Of a stretch of 64,000 bases of DNA, positions 45,321 to 57,400 are shown one piece after another. The stretch is taken from assembly GCA_943736015.1 (NCBI GenBank), contig OX031066.1:10916245-10980244 (forward strand), read 5' to 3'. Position 1 is the first letter of the stretch. Each line of letters starts with the position of its first letter. Under the pieces are notes generated by a model, which was given only the letters and a program-made list of their open reading frames with translations, had not been told where the DNA came from and ran no database searches. This stretch comes from Tridacna crocea. Its lineage: Eukaryota; Mollusca; Bivalvia; Cardiida; Cardiidae. The translations under genes were made by a program, and so were the position numbers.

Positions 45321-45356
45321 TAAAAGTGTTTCTGGCAAAAGAAAGCTGCATATGTC

Positions 45357-45573
45357 TTAACCTTTTGCCACACAGTCCGGAATTATGATGATGAAGGAAG
45401 AATCCTTTTGAAAACATTGTGGCAAAAGGAAAATATGCTAGTTACCAGCATTTTCTATTCCCACAATGTTTCCCATCTTGTTAAAGACAATTTTTTTTAG
45501 CCACACCTAAATTGTTGTATGCATCACGCTCTTTCAACTTAGACAGGTCTGAAATTATGTTGTGTGGTTAGGG
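45357..45573 (+). mobile_element. TTAA palindromic MITE
   Basis: TTAACCTTTTGCCACACAGT, GAAAACATTGTGGCAAAAGG, TAGTTACCAGCATTTTC, right half with CTTTCAACTTAGACAGGTC, end GTTGTGTGGTTAGGG. Confidence 0.75.
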
Positions 45574-45602
45574 ATACATTCTTACAGCTAGAGAGGACTG
45601 AT

Positions 45603-45930
45603 TGATTTATTGATTGTATGGTGTTTAACACCGTTTTCAACATTATTTCAGTTATATCGCAGCAGCCAGTGCACTTATTCATGTGTTCCTGGATTTTTTT
45701 TTTTTGTAACCAGTACTTCGCACAATTTTCTGTCCAAGCCACTAGCTGCTTTCCCACATGATCATTGTTGAAACAATGGTTAGCAGTGGGAGAGGAATGA
45801 ATCCTGTCACAGTGACTATCATCAATCCTTGAAAGAAAATGGCCGAGCCCGGGATCATAGCCAGGGATTGAACCCAGTACCCCGTATTCTCAAGTCCTGC
45901 TCACTACCGACTGAGCTACCATGGCTTGAC
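45603..45930 (-). mobile_element. tRNA-derived SINE, family 3, full length
   Basis: Minus strand: head AGCCATGGTAGCTCAGTCGG with A-box, B-box GGGTTCAATCCCTGG, long body, and a tail containing GGTGTTAAACACCATACAAT. Matching shorter copies lie at 22520-22700 and 49262-49560. The tail resembles widespread bivalve SINE ends. Confidence 0.8.
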
Positions 45931-46242
45931 AGCCAGAAAGGAAAACCCTGTGAAAGTTGAAAATGTTTGAAATAGCTTAGAATTAGGTCAGCTGTGTGAA
46001 TAGATAAATTACTAATAAACACTAGAGAAACTCGAGGTATGTCTTCATTTAAAACCAGATATGACCAGAGCTGTAGATAGAGGGATTGATTTTGATTTCA
46101 AGATCTAAAATATTGATTATTCCCCACTAAATCCAATGTTGTTGGTACTCATCAGAATCATCTCATGGAGACAATTGTTATGAGTACCCACAATATAGGG
46201 TTTGGAAGAGAATTGATGGATAATAACCAAAGTGTCATACAA

Positions 46243-46456
46243 TTAACCATTTACCCCATATGGCATTTCTATGATATGAAACAACAGCAAGGATGAAGCA
46301 GTTTCTTATGTGTATATGACACCTTTTGATAGTATAGAAAACATTGTGGCAAAAGGTGAAATTGCTCGTGACAAGCAATTTCACCTTTTGCCACAGTTTT
46401 TGAAAGGCTCCTACAAGCAATGTGTAGAAATTAGTATCTATGGAGTAAACAGTTAA
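46243..46456 (-). mobile_element. TTAA palindromic MITE, GGTGAAATTGCTCG subfamily
   Basis: TTAACCATTTACCCCATATG to GGAGTAAACAGTTAA. Palindrome from about 46337 with GTGGCAAAAGGTGAAATTGC; the far right arm lost a few bases (CCACAGTTTTTG). Confidence 0.85.
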
Positions 46457-46521
46457 GATGAAATGGGTGATAAACTGACTGAAAACTGAATTTTTAATGA
46501 AAGCAGGTATAGATGTATCGT

Positions 46522-46744
46522 TAACTCTTTACAAAACAATCCCTACTTTTCACAAATTTCTGAAAGAAGCTCTTTGAAAACATTGTTGGAAAAGGAGAAA
46601 ATGCTGGTAATAAGCATTTTCTCCTTTTGCCACAATGTTTTCCACCGTTCGCAGAACAAATTTCAATATTTGAGTCTCATGAATTTTGTTGTCTGCAAAT
46701 GCTTTCAATTTGGACTAGTCTAAGGTTGTTTGGTAAAGAGTTAA
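46522..46744 (+). mobile_element. TTAA palindromic MITE
   Basis: TTAACTCTTTACAAAACAAT, palindrome tip TGCTGGTAATAAGCA, GTTGTCTGCAAATGCTTTC, end GGTTGTTTGGTAAAGAGTTAA trimmed at the left by one base. Confidence 0.85.
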
Positions 46745-46814
46745 TACTTATGAGTATAGATTATCTTTAAGAGTTAATTAATTGACAACCATTTGACTGT
46801 TCAGTGCAGGTACC

Positions 46815-47010
46815 TGTCAGGAAACATTGTGGGAAAGGGATAAATTGCTAGAAACCAGCATTTTCTCCTTTTCCCACAATATTTTCTACAAACGACAAAA
46901 TTTTAGACTGGTCCAGATTGAACGCACTCGCAGGCGACGAATTAAACATAACTCGAACATTTAAGTTTGCTTCCAGAAGGGTAGAAAACATAGGGAGACA
47001 AGGAGAAAAT
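46815..47010 (-). mobile_element. Two joined partial MITEs
   Basis: A hairpin (GGAAACATTGTGGGAAAG ... ACCAGCATTTTCTCC) is followed by CGACAAAATTTTAGACTGG and CAGGCGACGAATTAAAC, then another half hairpin, GGAGAAAATACTTG. Confidence 0.65.
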
Positions 47011-47369
47011 ACTTGTTAGGAGCATTAAGGAAAAGTTTTGGTTTAGGTCAGACTGTGCAGGCTGACTTGAATCGATACTTTTCGCAAATGCATTAAGCTC
47101 CCTCATCAAAGAGCGTATATCACGTAAAATTAAACTTGACTTTTCTGGATCCGAAATAAACGTTTGTGTAATGCGGATTGCTGGTGATTAATTGAGATGG
47201 CCACTAGAACAGGTTTTACCGTACAGAATCTTATGCATTGGATAATAGAATGCGCGTGTGACTTGACAGATTAAAGGCAACGTCTGGGTAACATTCATAT
47301 TTCACTCAGTGCAACTCCAAAATCAGACAGTGCAAAACAATCTGATCGTGGATATGCACTGACCGATTT

Positions 47370-47522
47370 TAACTCTTTGCACTTGCAGACGATAAAATGA
47401 ATTAACTAAGAAATTAAAATTCGTTTAAAGTAGGATAGAAAACTTTGTGGGAAAAGGAGAAAATGCTGGTTAATCTTTTCCCACAAAGTTTTCAAAAGGC
47501 TTCTATCTCGGGGTCATAAAAA
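47370..47522 (-). mobile_element. Partial MITE with reduced hairpin
   Basis: TTGCACTTGCAGACGATAAA, GAAAACTTTGTGGGAAAAGG, AATGCTGGTTAATC, TTTTCCCACAAAGTTTTC. Both arms share the CTTTGTG / CACAAAG change relative to CATTGTG / CACAATG. Confidence 0.7.
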
Positions 47523-49050
47523 CTAACGAAGAAAGTTGTCAGGTACTATATGCACTGCTTTGTTTGGACAGATCTTCAATAACAATAATGTACAGGTTGT
47601 AACCCATGTAAAATCAAATTTGGCCAACCACCAACCGAACTGCGAGTTAAAAATTGTCCTTCATGGCGAAAGCAGAAAATTGACCAATGGCAAATTGTTT
47701 TAATCCAAGTCAGCCTGCGCAAAAAGCACAGGCTAAAATGGGTCAACACTTTCTTTTCCGGATGCATTACAGCCCCTGGTCACAGAGCATGACTCTTTTT
47801 TTTCTCTCTCCCCGTTGTCTGCGCATGTCATATTCTTCGAAGATTCCACCTGTCTTGTACTTCGCATCACTAGCCCCGAAAGCGGGCAGACTGTAATATT
47901 ACGCTCTATCATATATGAAAGTAGCAATGTAAATAGCTTTTATCAATACGTTTGAGGAAAAATGAGACCTGCTTTAGCTCCAGTTTTCTCTAAACTGCTG
48001 ATCATAGCTGGTTGAATTGCACGAGGTATCGTTTTATTGAATAAATGTTTATTTTACTTTGAAATTCAAAGTTACGGTTGTCGCGTAGGCAAGTGGTTCG
48101 GTTCTGTACCCAGGATGCCCAAATCAGATAAGTATTTATAGAATGCCATCTAGCGGGAGATAATGTTCCCCCACCCAGCCATGTTATAACTGACCTAGTT
48201 TTCGGCACGACTGAAGGGCGAGTTATTACTAAATAACTCACCGTGTGATGAATTTTAAGCTTCCTCTCCAATTATGAATTTAGGTGATCCATCTAATCAT
48301 TTCTGCGTAAAATAAATGAGCCATGTTCTGACAAAAGGGGTCCTGATACACCTCCGTGATACAGGATACCATACTGAGAAGCCATAAAATGAACGTAGAT
48401 CCGTAAAACTCATTTAGTCTAACAATCAAGAGAGTATTGGGTTATTATTGGTTCTTTGACATATAGGAAATTGAGGAATAGCGACGTGCTAACAACTTCT
48501 TGTACTTAATGAGATTTTTTAAGTACGATTTAAATCCCTTTTGCCAGGGCATGGCTCAAAGGTGAAATAATATGAACCTAGAATTCATACTAACACGAAA
48601 AACGCCCAATGAAACGGTGTGACTTTTTATCAGCTTTGCATATGGCCTGCAACACGCAAAAAGAGGCATTCGGACATTTACGTGAAGTGTCGTTTCGGAT
48701 CAGTCTGCACAGTCCGCCAAAGGCTAATCCGATACGATGCTTTCCGTTTTAATGCAATTTTCTGTTTCACGCAAGTCTACTGTAGCATAAAATCTAATGT
48801 AGGCGTGAAGTGCTGTCTCTGATTAGCCTGCGCAAAGGGCGTACCTGGCCCTTCCATTCATGTCGATTTAGGGGGTCCGGTTGTCATGCTCTTAAAATGA
48901 TTTAGTGGCACATTCTGGTGCACACTACGTTTTGAGGACACACTGAGGCTCTTACTTTAGTCTTGAAGATCGGCTATTAAGGAATAAAAAATCATCCAGT
49001 AATTATTTTTTCAACGCAGATTTTTTTCTGGTATCAAAGTTACATGGACT
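47523..49050. other. Mainly dispersed repeats, no exon called
   Basis: Contains AGCCTG-hairpin repeat copies (47698-47790, 48637-48850) and the second CTCF-motif repeat (48089-48165). The remaining short frames lack splice signals or domain features. Confidence 0.4.
48089..48165 (-). repeat. Dispersed ~75-bp repeat with CTCF-like motif, copy 2
   Basis: Inverted relative of 36602-36678. The motif CCGCTAGATGGCA lies on the minus strand at 48144-48156. Together with copy 1 the two motifs point toward each other across 11.5 kb. Confidence 0.6.
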
Positions 49051-49091
49051 AAGACGCTTACTTGCGTATAAGCAGCTATATAATTATGCAG

Positions 49092-49234
49092 CCGCATGTT
49101 ATGAAACCAGACACCCCTTTTTATCAGTATTTTTGTACTCCATCCTTTGACAGTCGAAATCATTTGTGGCCGGAGTGGGCTGCAGAAATGGATACCCAGA
49201 CGCCATTCGTCAAATGTCCAGTCTGTCAGACCAG
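49092..49234 (+). CDS. Internal coding exon with CPVC motif, unknown protein
   Basis: Acceptor TATAATTATGCAG, 47 codons plus two bases, donor AG|GTTTGT. Composition is typically coding (PHVMKPDTPFYQYFC, then HLWPEWAAEMDTQTPF) and it ends KCPVCQTR, a Cys-x2-Cys pair that could begin a zinc-binding module continued in the next exon. The frame also remains open 30 codons upstream through ATG 49062, but that part is less protein-like and the acceptor is good. Neighbouring exons not found; a SINE begins 28 bases after the exon. Confidence 0.65.
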
Positions 49235-49261
49235 GTTTGTTTTTACGTACATGAATTAACT

Positions 49262-49560
49262 TGTCTGTATGTCAACTGTCAACATTATTTAGGTTATGTC
49301 GCGGCGGCCATCCATGCTTTCCTGGAGTTTCTTTTACCAATGCTTCGTACGATGTTCTCTCCAAGCAATTGGCTGCTTTCCCATATGAAAATCGTCGTAA
49401 CAATGATCTGAAGTGAGAAGAATTCTGTTGCAATGAATATCATCAATTCTCGGATAAAAATTTGATGAGCAAGTAATTCAAATCCGGGACTCTGTTGTCA
49501 ATCAATGTCCTTAACGGACGATACCTTTCACCAGACATGGATTAACGCCAGTTACTAGGG
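49262..49560 (-). mobile_element. SINE family 3, diverged copy
   Basis: GTCAACATTATTTAGGTTAT, GTCGCGGCGGCC, TTTCCTGGAGTTTC, TGCTTTCCCATATGA and CAAATCCGGGACTC follow the same order as 45603-45930. The head is degenerate. Confidence 0.65.
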
Positions 49561-50231
49561 AATATACACGCATACAATCCCTGCTTTAGCCAAAGGTATG
49601 AACTTGCATAAAGTCAGGGAAATATTTGTGACCCATCGCGCTAAAAGAGACTTTCAGGGAACTGTAAAAAGTGTCGGCTCAGAGCCGTGTTCCCGATCAC
49701 GCAAAATCGTGCGTGAAACACGTATAAATGAAATAAAACACGTACAAAATTACAAACCTGTACGTGAAATCACGCAAAGAAATACAGAAGATCGAACATA
49801 AAAAAAAACGTGCTTGCATAGAACGGCTCACGTAAGAGCAATTTTCGGACAAAGTAAATGACATTGTAACATCCGAAAATTTTTGGATTTCCAGCTTTCT
49901 ATTTTTAGAACATTTACATGGTCGGCGTACTCGGTCGTTTATTATCGCGACCTATCATTTGCAGACTGGGATCGTTTGTTTCCAAAATTCCTTAATTCAG
50001 CTCTCCCCTGTTTAACACAGTCTATGAAAAAGCGTTTTGTTGTTGACGTCAACATCTTTCGTCTGTACACATAAACCTACATTGGGAATAGCTCAGAAAT
50101 GTACTTTCGGGTTTCGGAATTCAGGTTCCCGTAAGCAAGCAAGGCATACGAGTTGTAGAAATACTCAACACAGAGAAAACAGAATTCATATCAGTGTTCA
50201 AACTCACGCAAATTATTGTGTCAATCTCCTT

Positions 50232-50676
50232 ACAGAATTGAAATTCATGTAACAAAGTTTGGTTACACGCGAGACCTCACAAAAATGTAACCAAAATTAA
50301 AAGCCATTATCCGCTTATCTTATGAAAAATGAAGGGCTTTGAAGTGACTTGACAACCATTAGCCAAATCATTAAGAAACACCTATCCACAATTAAATGGA
50401 CATGAAAAATAGATCGGTCCTTAAAACGCGGAAACCCATGGCACAACAAAATGCTCCTTTTTACATGGTCTGACCAGAGTCACTTCATACTTTCTTTTCA
50501 GATTTTAATGGATTTAAGCTATATATTTCCACATATATCTTGATATAACATACTTGTTTTGCTGCAAATCATCAATATGGATACATTACCTTTAGTTAAG
50601 AACCATTATTGTCATACCCTCAGATACGGAATCTAGCCAACACCCCACCCCCGATTTACAACTCTAGGGGTAAGTG
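50232..50676 (+). repeat. Dispersed ~450-bp repeat, copy 2
   Basis: Direct relative of 12410-12860; see that entry for shared blocks. Ends CTCTAGGGGTAAGTGTAC. Confidence 0.7.
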
Positions 50677-51347
50677 TACAAAATAAAAAAGGCTAATGGG
50701 ATGTTAAAATATGAGCATAAAAACTACTGCAGTCTAGTTAAACATTTGCCAAGCAATTCTTTAACTGTCAGTTACATTTAAAAATGTACATCGACAGGGT
50801 AGATCTGCATGATTGTTCTGCATCTGAACGAGAATGAGGCATTAAGTAAAATATTTAGAGTTGTGGGCATACAAGATTTTGCTGAATTTGTACCCCCATT
50901 TTTTTTCTTATACCCCCATTTTTCAATTGTAGGGGGTACAAAAAACCCCAAATAAAGTTTTCAGTGGGAACACTGGATCAGGACAGAATGTTGTGGTACC
51001 ATCATACTGAAGTGATTAGATCTAGAATGGAGGAACAATTGGCTTTAGAAACCATGAGCGGTTTTAACAAAGTAACTGATTCGTATTTTTAATTCGTGTT
51101 TGGGGAGTTTGGGTAGTTTACTTGTATTGCAATAGACCAAAGAGTAGTGAACTAAAATCCACAGTACGATCCAAAGAAGAGTTACGGCCAAACGTAACTC
51201 AGTGTGTTATATATGTTACAATTCCTCATAGAAATATTACATACATCGTTTTGATTCTCTGAGAAGTGAAATTTTAGCGTAGTCTATTTAAAAGTACCTG
51301 GCAAAAGCAGACGATCGACAGCGAGCATCTCTTAAATAGCGAATTAC
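50677..51347. other. No supported feature
   Basis: AT-rich. A small inverted repeat, TTGTACCCCC / GGGGGTACAA, spans about 50890-50942. No exon found on either strand. Confidence 0.4.
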
Positions 51348-51442
51348 CTGTATCGATAGTCTCGTAGATTTTGAGACGAACCCCTTGTCTAAACTCCGTA
51401 TTCCTTGTCATATATCCGTATTCGATGTCGGCTTGTACATCT
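51348..51442 (-). CDS. Coding exon abutting satellite DNA, unknown protein
   Basis: Minus strand: acceptor CGATATATTAG, one base, 31 codons (DVQADIEYGYMTRN, then EFRQGVRLKIYETID) and one base before GTAATT. The block is highly codon-like and free of stops in this frame only. The acceptor bases belong to the satellite: monomers read CGATATATTAGGGCGCC at this place, so satellite similarity begins exactly at the exon edge. The exon may be 5'-truncated by the satellite or may use a satellite-supplied acceptor. Confidence 0.55.
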
Positions 51443-51445
51443 CTA

Positions 51446-54400
51446 ATATATCGATAGAATACAATGGACAAAAAAACGGCATAAAGGTTGATTTAGTGTC
51501 TTTTTTAAAGGCTGTTGTGCAGTCCTTGGCAAACTGCCGGGCATGCACTATCCACACATGCCAGATTTCACTGAAAATGGGCAAACATTTAAGAAAACGG
51601 GGTGGCAGAAGACCTTGTTCTGGTCTTTTCAAGCACCTTGCAAGAGTTACTTCCCTTTCCTTCCTTGATGCCCCCTTTGACCCCTTAATTGAATTTCCTT
51701 TTATAACCCAGACCTCATTAAATGCTGCACATTGAAACTTCAAAGAGAAACCCAGAATGATCAATGTACAGTGTTCGGAAAAAGCAGAAATCAATGTGAC
51801 AAGTGGCTAAAAAACAGACTGAAATCTCTTTCTGTAGCAGTTGCTTCCTATTGCATAAATCAAACATAGGGAACTGAAGTATAATTTTTCTAATCTCTTC
51901 AAACCGCAACAAGAAACCCAGTTACGTTGGCTACCGTCTCATACGTGCCAGTTACGCACATGCGAAAACCCCAGAAAATAATGTGACAAAGGGCCAAAAA
52001 AGACTGAAGACTCTTTCGGTAGCAACTGCTTCTTACTGCATAAGTCAAACCAAGGGAACTAAATTCTCTTTATACCGTGACAACAAACCCATTTAAGGCG
52101 ACTGCCTTCTCGTAGGTGCTGGTTACGTATCAGTGAAAGCATGAAAAATCCACTTACGGAACATTTCATAGCAGACTACGCCTATTTCTTAAGTCTGATA
52201 TAGAGAACTAAATTTCTAATATGTATTTTTTTTTCCCTCCAATCTCTTTATACTGTGACAACAAACCCTTTTAAGTGGACTACCGCCTCATAGGTGCCAG
52301 TTACGTATCCGCGAAAAACATGTAAAAATCGACTTAAGGAACATTTCATGGCAGACGACACCTGTTTTCTCAGGTCTAATTTAGGCATTTTTCTTTTCAT
52401 TTTCTCTCACTAGGGCCATTGATTTTGTTACGATGACTATCTCACCCATACGTGACTGTTACGTGCTGCGCGTAAAATCATAAAACCAACTTAGACACTT
52501 TCGGAGGCAACCGATGTCTGTTGCACAAATCGAAGAAAGGTAAACCGAATTTTTTTCCCGTTTTCTTACCAGGGTCACGAAAACATTGAACCAATTTTGG
52601 CGACTGCACAAGTCAAAAGTCAACTTTATTTTTAACCGCTGGCAAAAATATTAAATTCAAAAGCAAAATGTTGCTGTTGCAGAAACTTTTCCCTTAAAAA
52701 GAAATCGTATTCTTGTTTGAAGAATTTAGAAATAGCTAGGCCATAAAGGTACAGTAAGATGTAAGAATAACTAATAATCAAATTCTTCTTTGATACGGTA
52801 GAAAACATTGTGGGAAAAGGAGAAAATGCTGGTAACCTGCATTTTCTCCTTTTCTCAAATTATTTTCAAAAGCATTCTATTTCCGGGGTGTTGAAAGGCG
52901 TCATTGTGTGGTAAAAGGTTAATAAGGATAAACAGAAATATTGTCCAATCAGAGAAGGTTTAAGGAAATCATAAAGGGAACCATCAGCCAATCAGAGAAG
53001 CTTTTGGAATTTAAGATTGGGCCCACCAGCCAATCAGAGAGCTCCAAAATCACTTCAAAATGGCGCCCTAATATATCGATAGAATACAGTGAACAAAAAA
53101 CGGCATAAAAGTGGATTTAGAGTCTTCTTTAAAGGTTGTTGTGCAGTCCTTGGCAAACTGCCAGGCATGCACTATCCACACATGCCAGATTTCACTGAAA
53201 ATGGGGAAAACATTTAAGAAAACAGGATGGCAAAAGAACTTGTTTTGGTCTTTTCAAGCACCTTGCAAGAGTAACGTCCCTTCCCTTAAACCCTTGATGC
53301 CCCCTTTAACCCCTTAATTAAAAAAATCAACTTACGGAATATTTCATGGCAGACGACACCTGTTTTTTCAGGTCAAATTTAGGGATTTTTCTTTTTCATT
53401 TTCTCTCACTAGGGCCATTGATTTGGTTATGATGACTATCTCAACCATACGTGACTGTTACATGCTGCGCATAAAATCGTAAAACCAACTTAGACACTTT
53501 CGAGGCAACCAATGCCTGTTGCACAAATTTAAGAAAAGTAAACCAAATTTATTTTCCCCGTTTTCTTACCAGGGTCACGAAAACATTGAACCAATTTTGG
53601 CGACCGTACGAGTCACCCTTGATGCCCCCTTTGACCCCTCAATTGAATTTGCTTTTATAACTCAGACCTCATTAAATGCTTCACATTGAAACTTTAAAGA
53701 GAAACCCAAAATGATCAATGTACAGTGTTTGAAAAAAGCAGAAATTAATGTGACAAGTGGCTAAAAAACAGACTGAAATCTCTTTCTGTAGCAGTTGCTT
53801 CCTATTGCAATTTTGGTGACTGCACGAGTCAAAAGTCAATTTATGTTTAACCGCTGTGCAAAAATAAGAAATTCAAAAGCAAAAGGTTGCTGTTGCAGAA
53901 ATTTTTCCCTTAAAAAGAAGTCGTATTCTTGTTTGAAGAATTTAGAAATAGATAGGCCATAAAGGTACAGTAAGATGTAAGAATAACTAATAATCATATT
54001 CTTCTTTAATAGGGTAGAAAACATTGTCGGAAAAGGAGAAAATGCTGGTAACCTGCATTTTCTCCTTTTCTCAAATTATTTTCAAAAGCATTCTATTTCC
54101 GGGGTGTTGAAAGGCGTCATTGTGTGGTAATAAGTTGATAAGGATAAACAGAAATATTGTCCAATCAGAGAAGGTTTAAGGAAATCATAATGGGAACCAT
54201 CAGCCAATCAGAGAAGCTTTGGAATACAAAATTGGGCCCACCAGCCAATCAGAGAGCTCCAAAATCACTTCAAAATGGCGCCCAAGTAAATCGATAGAAT
54301 ACAGTGCACTAAAAACGGCATAAAAGTGGATTTAGAGTCTTCTTTAAAGGCTGTTGTGTAACCCTTGGCAAACTGCCAGGCATGCACTATCCACACATGC

Positions 54401-57400
54401 CAGATTTCACTGAAAATTGGCAAACATTTAAGAAAACGGGGTGGCAGAAGACCTTATTTGGGTCTTTTCAAGCACCTTGCAAGAGTTACTTCCCTTCCCT
54501 TAAACCCTTGATGCCCCCTTTGACCCCTTAATTGAATTTGCTTTTATAACTCAGACCTCATTAAATGCTGCACATTGAAACTTGCACGAGTCAAAAGTCA
54601 ACTTTATTTTTAACCGCTGCGCAAAAATATGAAATTCAGAAGCATCCAGTTTCTGTTGCAGAAACTTTTCCCTTAAAAAAGAAATCCCATTCTTGTTTGA
54701 AGAATTTAGAAATAGGCCATAAAGGTACAATAAGATGTAAGAATAACTAATAATCAAATTCTACTTTGATAGGGTAGAAAACATTGTGGGAAAAGGAGAA
54801 AATGCTAATAAACTGCATTTTCTCCTTTTCTCAAACCGTTTTCAAAAGCATTCTATTTCCGGGGTGTTGAAAGGCGTCATTGTGTGGTAAAAGAATTGGA
54901 CCCACCATCCAATCAGAGAGCTCCAAAATCACTTCAAAATGGCGCCCTAATATATCGATAGAATACAGTGAACAAAAAACGGCATAAAAGTGGATTTAAA
55001 GTCTTCTTTAAAGGCTGTTGTGCAGTGCTTGGCAAACTGCCAGGCATGCACTAGCCACACATGCCAGATTTCACTGAAAATGGGCAAACATTTAAGAAAA
55101 CAGGATGGCAAAAGACCTTGTTTTGGTCTTTTCAAGCACCTTGCAAGAGTTACTTCCCTTCCCTTAAACCCTTGATGCCCCCTTTGACCCCTCAATTGAA
55201 TTTGCTTTTATAACTCAGACCTCATTAAATGCTGCACATTAAAACTTGAAAGAGAAACCCAAAATGATCAATGTACAGTGTTTGAAAAAAGCAGAAATTA
55301 ATGTGACAAGTGGCTAAAAAAACAGACTGAAATCTCTTTCTGTAGCAGTTGCTTCCTATTGCATAAATCAAACATAGGGAACTGAAGTGTAATTTTTCTA
55401 ATCTCTTCAAACCGCAACAAGAAACCCAGATACGTTGACTACTGTCTCATATGTGCCAGTTACACACATGCGAAAACCCCAGAAAATAATGTGACAAAGG
55501 GCTAAAAAAAGACTGAAGACTCTTTCAGTAGCAACTGCTTCCTACTGCATAAGTCAAACCAAGGGTACTAAATTCTCTTTATACTGTGACAACAAACCCA
55601 TTTACGTTGACTACCTTCTCATAGGTGCTGGTTATGCATCCGCGAAAACATGAAAAATCCACTTACGGAACATTTCATAGCAGACGACGCCTATTTCTTA
55701 AGTCAAATATGGAGAACTAAATTTCTAACATGAATTTTTTTTTTCCAATCTATTTATACCGTGACAACAAATCCATTTACGTGGACTACCGTCCCATAGG
55801 TTCCAGTTACTTATCTGCGAAAACATGAAAAAATCGACTTACAGAACATTTCATGGCAGATGACACCTGTTTTTTTAGGTCAAATTTAGGGATTTTTCTT
55901 TTTCATTTTCTCTCACTAGGGCCATTGACTTAGTTACAATGACTATCTCACCCATACGTGACTGTTCTGTGCTGCGCATAAAATCGTAAAACCAACTTAG
56001 ACACTTTCAGAGGCAACCGATACCTGTTGCACAAATCCAAGAAAGGTAAACCGAATTTTTATACGTTTTCTTACCAGGGTCATGAAAACATTGAACCAAT
56101 TTTGGTGACCTTGCGAGTCAAAAGTCAATGTTATGTTTAACTGCTGTGCAAAAATATAAAATTCAGAAGCAACCGGTTGTTGTTGCGGAAACTTTTTCCG
56201 GTTAAAAAAAATCTTGTTCTAGTTTGAAGAATTTAGAAATAGGCCATAAAGATACAATAAGATGTAAGAAAAGGTGATAATCAATTTTTTCTTTGATAGG
56301 TTAGAAAACATTGTGGGAAAAGGATAAAATGCTGGTAACCTGCATTTTCTCCTTTTTTCATATTACTTTCAAAAGCTTTCTCTTTCGGGTGTGTAAAAAG
56401 GCGTCATTGTGTGGTAAAAGGTAAATAAGGATAAACAGATACCCCTCTTCCCAATCAGCCAATCAAATCCTATTCCCCCTGCGAAATTATCCAATCACAG
56501 AAGCTTTAAGAAAATTAGCATGGGGCCCAGTCTGCCAATCAGAGCTTCGAGAAATTCAAAAATGGACCAAATCAGCCAATTAGAGAGCTTCAAAATTACT
56601 TCAAAATGGCGCCCTAATATATCGATTGAACAAAGTGAACAAAAAACGGCATAAAAGTGGATTTAAAGTCTTCTTTGAAGGCTGCTGTGCAGTCCTTGGC
56701 TCAACTATCAGGCATGCACCATCCATACATGCCAGATTTCACTGAAAAAGGGCCAAAATTTAAAAGAACAGGCTGGCAGAAGACCTTGTTTCGGTCTTTT
56801 CGAGCCCCTTGCAAGAGTAACTTCCCTTGAAATAAACCCCTGATGCCCCTTTATCACTTAATTAGATTTCCTGACTCAGACCACATTGAATTCTGCACAA
56901 TGAATAAGCCAAAATGATCAATGTACAGTGTGAAAACCCTAGAAATGAATGTGGCAAGTGGCTAAAAAAAGACTGAATACTCTTTCAGTAGCAATCGATT
57001 CCTATTGCATGAATCAAAAAAAAGGGCATTGAAGTGTATTTTTTCTAATCTGTTCAAACCGCAACCAGAAACCCAGTTACATTGAGTAACGGTTCATACG
57101 TGCAAGTTATGCACATGCAGAAACACCAGGAAATGATGTGACATTTGGCTAAAAAAGACAGAAGATATATTTCTTTTCTCCATTGTCTTTATACCGTGAC
57201 AACAAACCATTTACATTGACTACCATCTCAAAGGTGCCAGTTACGTATCCACGGTTACATGAAAAATGGACTTATGAATCATTTTTCGTAGCAGATGACA
57301 CCTGTGCGCTCAAGTCAATTGTAGGGATTTTTCTTTTTCGCTTTCTCTCACTAGGGCCATTAATTTGGTTACGATGACTATCTCACCCATACCTGATGGT

